Assembly (NCBI GenBank): GCA_947174225.1
Contig: CAMWIF010000065.1
Coordinates: 1 to 10,337 of the forward strand
Reading direction: 5' to 3'
Length of the DNA: 10,337 nucleotides
From: an uncultured Porphyromonadaceae bacterium
GTDB taxonomy: Bacteria; Bacteroidota; Bacteroidia; Bacteroidales; Muribaculaceae
A model generated the notes under the pieces. That model was not told the DNA's origin, ran no database searches, and saw only the letters and a list, made by a program, of their open reading frames with translations. Below are positions 6,890 to 10,337 of this stretch, piece by piece; the first letter of the stretch is position 1, and every line of letters starts with the position of its first letter. A program made the position numbers and the translations under genes.

Positions 6890-8113
6890 ATGAGCGACAC
6901 TAATACAAATACACCATCAACTTCAGAGGGAACCTCTGCGAATAATCCGTCGGCTGCGGCTCCGGATAAAAATTTCTTCTCTGCATGGAAGGTTATTTTG
7001 CCGGTGCTTATCGGCTTGACTGTGGTAGTGCTGATGTTCTGGCATGATGCAAAGAAGGAGAACTTGGCTGAGGTATGGCATAATATCCATTTCGATACCC
7101 GTACTTGGATTTGCATCGTGTTCGCGCTGATGTTTATGTTCGGACGCGATTTCGGGTTAAGCTGGCGTTTTCGAGCCTTGACCGATAGGCAGCTGCGTTG
7201 GACTCAGGCGTTCAAGGTGGATTTTCTGTGTGAGTTCACATCTTGTATCACCCCGTCGGCAGTGGGTGGCAGCTCATTGGGAATGGTTTTTCTTAATTCT
7301 CAAGGGATAGAATTCGGTAGGGCTACGACGCTTATGATTACCACTCTTTTCTTGGATGAACTCTTTTTTGTGGTAGCGTGTCCTATCGTTGTCTTGCTTA
7401 CTCCGGCAAATGAGATATTCTCCTCTGTGGGCATAAGTTTTTCCCACGGTATAAAGCTTACCTTCTGGATTGTCTATACGGGTATCTTTATATGGACTTT
7501 GATATTGTTCTCCGGAATAATTTGGAAGCCGGAATGGGTAAGGACGTTGATTCACAAGATTTTCACTTGGCGTTGGCTAAAGAAATGGAAGAATCAGGCA
7601 GTGTCGTTAGGCGATAATATGGTTGCCACCTCTATAGAGTTGCGTAAGAAGCCTTTCAGATTCTGGTTGGAGGTGTTTGGTGGCACAGCTCTGTCGTGGA
7701 CTTCAAGATATTTAGTTGTAAATGCCCTGTTTTTTGGTTTTGTGGCTGCGGCTGACCATTGGCAGTGGGTTATATTTGCCCGTGAATTCGTGATTTGGAT
7801 AGTGTTGATGGTAAGCCCAACCCCCGGTGGCTCAGGCATAAGCGAATGGATATTCTCAGAATATTACGGTGACCTTGTGCCCACTGCCGGACTTGCCCTT
7901 ATCTTGGCAATCTTCTGGCGTATCATTTCCTACTATGTATATTTGGGCATTGGTGCGATCATCGTGCCGGGTTGGCTTCGTCAGACCATCAACCGCATAC
8001 AGAACTACAAGACGTCTAATAAGTCAGCCGACAAATCTACTAATGCGACTGTAGAAAAAAATACTGGTAAGACGGTTGATGAGTCAACCGATGGTCCGGT
8101 GAGTAAATTATGA
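6890..8113 (+). CDS. Flippase-like membrane protein, LPG-synthase transmembrane family
   Basis: The 407-residue integral membrane protein belongs to the YbhN/AglD/MprF-N-terminal type family (lysylphosphatidylglycerol synthase TM region), whose studied members act in lipid or glycolipid synthesis and flipping. It has several hydrophobic helices (for example about 35-52, 73-86, 140-170 and 200-217) and the two family signatures: TPSAVGG at 121-127 and SPTPGGSG at 309-316 followed by SEW. A hydrophilic, Ser/Thr/Asn-rich N-terminus (1-30) precedes the first helix. The C-terminal tail of about 35 residues is rich in Lys, Thr, Ser and Asp and looks disordered. It lacks the soluble aminoacyl-transferase domain of MprF, so it is not a full lysyl-PG synthase. 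Its place behind the GT4 gene suggests the two share a lipid-linked substrate. Confidence 0.85.
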   Translation: MSDTNTNTPSTSEGTSANNPSAAAPDKNFFSAWKVILPVLIGLTVVVLMFWHDAKKENLAEVWHNIHFDTRTWICIVFALMFMFGRDFGLSWRFRALTDRQLRWTQAFKVDFLCEFTSCITPSAVGGSSLGMVFLNSQGIEFGRATTLMITTLFLDELFFVVACPIVVLLTPANEIFSSVGISFSHGIKLTFWIVYTGIFIWTLILFSGIIWKPEWVRTLIHKIFTWRWLKKWKNQAVSLGDNMVATSIELRKKPFRFWLEVFGGTALSWTSRYLVVNALFFGFVAAADHWQWVIFAREFVIWIVLMVSPTPGGSGISEWIFSEYYGDLVPTAGLALILAIFWRIISYYVYLGIGAIIVPGWLRQTINRIQNYKTSNKSADKSTNATVEKNTGKTVDESTDGPVSKL

Positions 8114-8130
8114 CTTATGAAGTTGCCATA

Positions 8131-8159
8131 TTGTGCAAGTCTAAGTGTGACTTGCACAA
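8131..8159. terminator. Perfect 11-bp hairpin at a convergent junction
   Basis: TTGTGCAAGTC (8131-8141) and GACTTGCACAA (8149-8159) pair perfectly around a 7-base loop. The hairpin lies between the stop of the flippase-like gene (8113) and the end of the convergent gene (8164), which suits a two-way terminator. Neither side has a T-run, so it is not a standard intrinsic terminator; transcript 3'-end protection or a protein-binding site are alternatives. Confidence 0.5.
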
Positions 8160-8163
8160 CGTG

Positions 8164-8439
8164 TTACTCTGGCTTAAGGACTGTGGAAAATAGTATTATC
8201 ATAACTATGAGTGTTACGATGGCAAGAATTCCAAAAGCGTAGGCACATTTTATAAGTTTTTGCTTTGCATAGGGGTTTCTCTGCCCGATCAGCAGCACCA
8301 TAAGATTAGAGAATACCGACATATATCCAAAGAAAAAAGTAGGGAAAATCCACCACGGTGCCCTTTGAATCATAAGGTTTATGGTCAGAGCCAACACTAT
8401 CACCAAGGATATTATACAGGAAGTTTTGGTTTTAAACAT
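8164..8439 (-). CDS. Small three-helix inner-membrane protein, unknown function
   Basis: I do not recognise this 91-residue protein. It has three hydrophobic segments (about 8-24, 29-52 and 65-87), a basic N-terminus (MFKTKT) and a hydrophilic loop QRNPYAKQK (about 53-61) between helices 2 and 3. The pattern WWIFPTFFFGYM in helix 2 is aromatic-rich. There is no signal-peptide cleavage site and no catalytic motif. It lies 95 bases downstream of the propeptide-like gene on the same strand, so it may share its transcript, but no clear promoter was found for either. Clean length and membrane character support a real gene. Confidence 0.65.
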   Translation of the reverse strand: MFKTKTSCIISLVIVLALTINLMIQRAPWWIFPTFFFGYMSVFSNLMVLLIGQRNPYAKQKLIKCAYAFGILAIVTLIVMIILFSTVLKPE

Positions 8440-8534
8440 ATAGTTGATTTTTCAATTGTCAGGTTGTTTTTATATTCCCTACTTATACATAATCGGTATT
8501 ATAATGTATTTGGGCTTCATATCGGATATAAGGT

Positions 8535-9431
8535 TTATTTGCAGAGTTTGAATCCGTATGGTTTACCGTTGATATCGTTGATAAGAGCGAAATAGAAGCC
8601 GTGAGGCTCACTATCAAGGTCGAATACGGCAGTGTCCGTGTTTCGGAAAGTAAGCTCACGGATTAAAGCACCTTCCATATTATAAAGTCTCACCATACTT
8701 ATCTCTTCAGGCAACTGTGCCTCGAAATGTCCACCGCCAATCCAGCGTAGCTTAGGCTCTACAAGGTTTATTTTCGCATCAAACATTTCAAGTCGTCGTT
8801 GCTGTTCGGCACGTGTCTCGGCTACGAAATCTTCATAAAATGAGAAGGGTATATATTCATCTTCCACGTCCGTTTCTTCCTCGGCTTGAAGGTTGCCGAA
8901 TCCGGGGAATTCCGTAGCATTGCGGCGCATTATCCAAACGGTATCATCATTTTCAAGACGTTCGAAGTAATTGTCCTGATAAAAACGGTTGAGCGTATAA
9001 TCTATGCAGTCTGCAATATCGCCCCATGCCTCTATCGCTTCGTTTGGCATACGGCTGTCATAGCGTATGTATTCAATGTCACGGGCATATTCAGAGAGGA
9101 GCTTCATTTGATCCTGATCAATATGGTCAGGGCTGAAATTTGATTTAAGGCTGTAACCGAGTATCGGCATAGCTTTATTTTCAGCGGATATTATTACAGA
9201 ACCTCCGGCTGGATGATTGTAGACATAGAAGGGGGTGAAGAGACGATTGGTGGTGAAACGCTTTCCATTGAACACTAATTTTGGTTTTGCCATAATCTGT
9301 CCGGCAGCCGCATTGAAGAATTTCTCGGCAATACGCGATGCCTCTTTCTGACTCACTGTCTCGGCATTGAGGAGGGTGAATCCGAATATGATGGAAAGAA
9401 TCAGAGCAATATGTCGGAGTTGTCGGATCAT
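8535..9431 (-). CDS. Exported SpeB-propeptide-like protein without protease domain
   Basis: Residues 1-23 are a signal peptide (hydrophobic core IALILSIIFGFTLL, then NA). Residues about 25-120 resemble the propeptide/inhibitor domain of C10 cysteine proteases (streptopain propeptide, Spi, inhibitor I69): QKEASRIAEKFF helix, then FTPFYVYNHPAGGSVIISAENKAMPILGYS (67-94), shown here only by its key parts FYVYN, GGSVIIS and ILGYS. In full proteases the catalytic Cys/His domain follows; here it is absent. The middle (about 120-240) is acidic and unrecognised. The end (about 243-298: MVRLYNMEGALIREL, then VFDLDSEPHGFYFALI) resembles C-terminal type-A sorting domains of the type IX secretion system. 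Reading: a stand-alone, exported inhibitor-like or decayed protease-family protein. At 298 residues it is intact, with no frameshift seen. The propeptide match is moderately firm and the sorting domain weaker. Confidence 0.7.
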   Translation of the reverse strand: MIRQLRHIALILSIIFGFTLLNAETVSQKEASRIAEKFFNAAAGQIMAKPKLVFNGKRFTTNRLFTPFYVYNHPAGGSVIISAENKAMPILGYSLKSNFSPDHIDQDQMKLLSEYARDIEYIRYDSRMPNEAIEAWGDIADCIDYTLNRFYQDNYFERLENDDTVWIMRRNATEFPGFGNLQAEEETDVEDEYIPFSFYEDFVAETRAEQQRRLEMFDAKINLVEPKLRWIGGGHFEAQLPEEISMVRLYNMEGALIRELTFRNTDTAVFDLDSEPHGFYFALINDINGKPYGFKLCK

Positions 9432-9678
9432 ATTTATTGGTATCTTATCATTGATATAACGTCAAGGGAGGGGATAAATTTCAAATTATATGGTGTTATA
9501 ATGAGAAGATGTTATAAGAAATTGTGTTATTTGTCGTTAAGAGGGTAAGGTTTGGATTTAGTCATTAGTTTGTAGAGAATAGAGGATAGGAGATTCCTGG
9601 CTTAGAGAATAGTTATTGGGATCCGGGATTTTGGAAGATATATTATTATGACGATGTATTTAAGTAAATAAGTTGGTT

Positions 9679-10152
9679 ATGAAAAAGATGATTTATGCTT
9701 ATGCTGCGACATTGGCTATAGGGTTGTTTGCATGTGCCGGTGATAAAAAAACTGCTGATCATTCGGTGGAAGATGACTCTTTGGCATTGGAACCGATTGA
9801 AATGGAGTCTTTTGAAGAAATAATTGCTGATGGATATAAGATTACAGAGAAAGGTATTATTCCTACGGGTGGCAGGCCGATGATTGTGGATTTCTCCGCT
9901 GACTGGTGTCAGCCTTGCCAGGATCTTAAACCAATTTTCGCCAATCTTAAAAATGATTTTATAGGGAGGATAGATTGCGTAATTGTAAATACTGACGAAA
10001 ATAAGGATATTGCTAAAAAATATGGTATAAAGAATATTCCCACACTTCTGTTTCTTACCGAGAAGGGTGAAATAAAAAAACAGACCACCGGCTATATTCC
10101 CCGCGACTCGATTAATAATATAATAGACTCAGTGTATAACCATCTGCGATAG
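9679..10152 (+). CDS. Thioredoxin-fold lipoprotein
   Basis: This is probably a membrane-anchored thiol-disulfide oxidoreductase facing the periplasm. The ATG at 9679 is preferred: it begins a lipoprotein signal (MKKMIYAYAATLAIGLFAC) with C19 as the lipidated residue. The in-frame TTG six bases upstream has no support. After a short acidic linker, residues about 43-157 form a thioredoxin domain with MIVDFSADWCQPC: the active site is W76-C77-Q-P-C80, instead of the classical WCGPC. The cis-proline P121 follows in KNIPTLLFL. C100 is an extra cysteine. Only one acidic residue (D22) follows the lipid Cys closely, so a Bacteroidota surface-export signal is not evident. The 157 residues fit one domain plus signal. 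Its partners are not in the window. Confidence 0.88.
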   Translation: MKKMIYAYAATLAIGLFACAGDKKTADHSVEDDSLALEPIEMESFEEIIADGYKITEKGIIPTGGRPMIVDFSADWCQPCQDLKPIFANLKNDFIGRIDCVIVNTDENKDIAKKYGIKNIPTLLFLTEKGEIKKQTTGYIPRDSINNIIDSVYNHLR

Positions 10153-10288
10153 TTATTGCCATAAGATATTTTCTGTCACTTGCCAACAATCGACCATAGG
10201 TTGTGTTTTCTATGCTTTATCGCCTAATGGATGCTTGTTTTAATTAAGTGAGAGGATATTGTGAAATAAGAGATGTACGTTTAGAAGC

Positions 10289-10329
10289 AAAATGAAGGAG
10301 GAACCCGGGCAGGTTCCTCACTCATTTTT
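10289..10329. terminator. Two-part hairpin terminator near the window end
   Basis: An outer stem AAAATGA (10289-10295) / TCATTTT (10322-10328) encloses a 2x2 internal loop and an inner stem GAGGAACC (10298-10305) / GGTTCCTC (10312-10319). The plus strand ends in TTTTT (10325-10329), and the minus strand also ends in four T's. It lies 136 bases after the thioredoxin gene, so it may end that transcript, a convergent gene beyond the window, or both. Confidence 0.75.
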
Positions 10330-10337
10330 CTTCGAAA

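Noticed and set aside
8110..8193. A 27-codon open frame starting at ATGA overlapping the flippase-like gene stop
   Set aside because: It is short, runs through the hairpin and into the end of the convergent gene, and its product resembles nothing I know. The overlap could be chance.
9485..9520. TGTTATAA repeated twice in the AT-rich gap
   Set aside because: Too short and too AT-rich to distinguish from chance.
9648..9671. Seven-codon open frame just before the thioredoxin gene, as a leader peptide
   Set aside because: No run of one amino acid and no attenuator-like hairpins follow it.
9673..9678. TTG as start codon of the thioredoxin lipoprotein
   Set aside because: ATG at 9679 gives a standard lipoprotein signal, and the extra two residues have no support.

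Overview
The window looks like ordinary chromosome of a Bacteroidales bacterium, possibly of the Muribaculaceae/Prevotella type. Three things support this. Two promoters match the Bacteroidota pattern (TTTG, about 20 bases, TAnnTTTG). Genes mostly lack strong Shine-Dalgarno sequences. Protein families such as the HU-LysM fusion, a lipoprotein thioredoxin and a SpeB-propeptide-like secreted protein with a C-terminal sorting-like domain are typical of the group. The family-level placement is an impression from protein style, not a search result.

Layout. Bases 1-1218 hold the 3' part of a gene for an HU-type DNA-binding protein joined through an acidic linker and one membrane helix to a LysM-like domain; an in-frame TAA at 52-54 splits it. 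Next comes tRNA-Cys(GCA) (1331-1401) with its own promoter and terminator. Bases 1500-4755 are clpS-clpA-aat, which encode the N-degron reader, the unfoldase and the N-degron writer; clpA and aat overlap by ATGA. A strong two-way terminator separates aat from a convergent gene (4823-5383, minus) for an exported HMA-domain protein with a 13-cysteine, lysine-rich tail. A 280-base divergent gap follows, carrying a promoter that lies almost on the start codon of a GT4 glycosyltransferase (5664-6872). That gene is paired with a flippase-like membrane protein of the LPG-synthase transmembrane family (6890-8113). A perfect 11-bp hairpin lies at the next convergent junction. Two minus-strand genes follow: a small three-helix membrane protein (8164-8439) and an exported protein resembling a C10-protease propeptide without a protease (8535-9431). 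A thioredoxin-fold lipoprotein (9679-10152) and a terminator-like hairpin (10289-10329) close the window.

How the genes work together. ClpS, ClpA and Aat form nearly a whole pathway: Aat adds Leu/Phe to protein N-termini, ClpS recognises such N-termini, and ClpA unfolds the substrate for ClpP, which is not in the window. The glycosyltransferase and the flippase-like protein probably act on one envelope glycolipid or glycan, but the substrate cannot be read from the sequence. Four products appear to be exported or anchored with envelope-side domains: the LysM protein, the HMA/Cys-rich protein, the propeptide-like protein and the thioredoxin lipoprotein.

No mobile element, CRISPR array, rRNA or phage gene was seen. 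No gap without a gene exceeds 300 bases. The longer gaps (5384-5663 and 9432-9678) are AT-rich; apart from the promoter at 5624-5655, no convincing gene or RNA was found in them.
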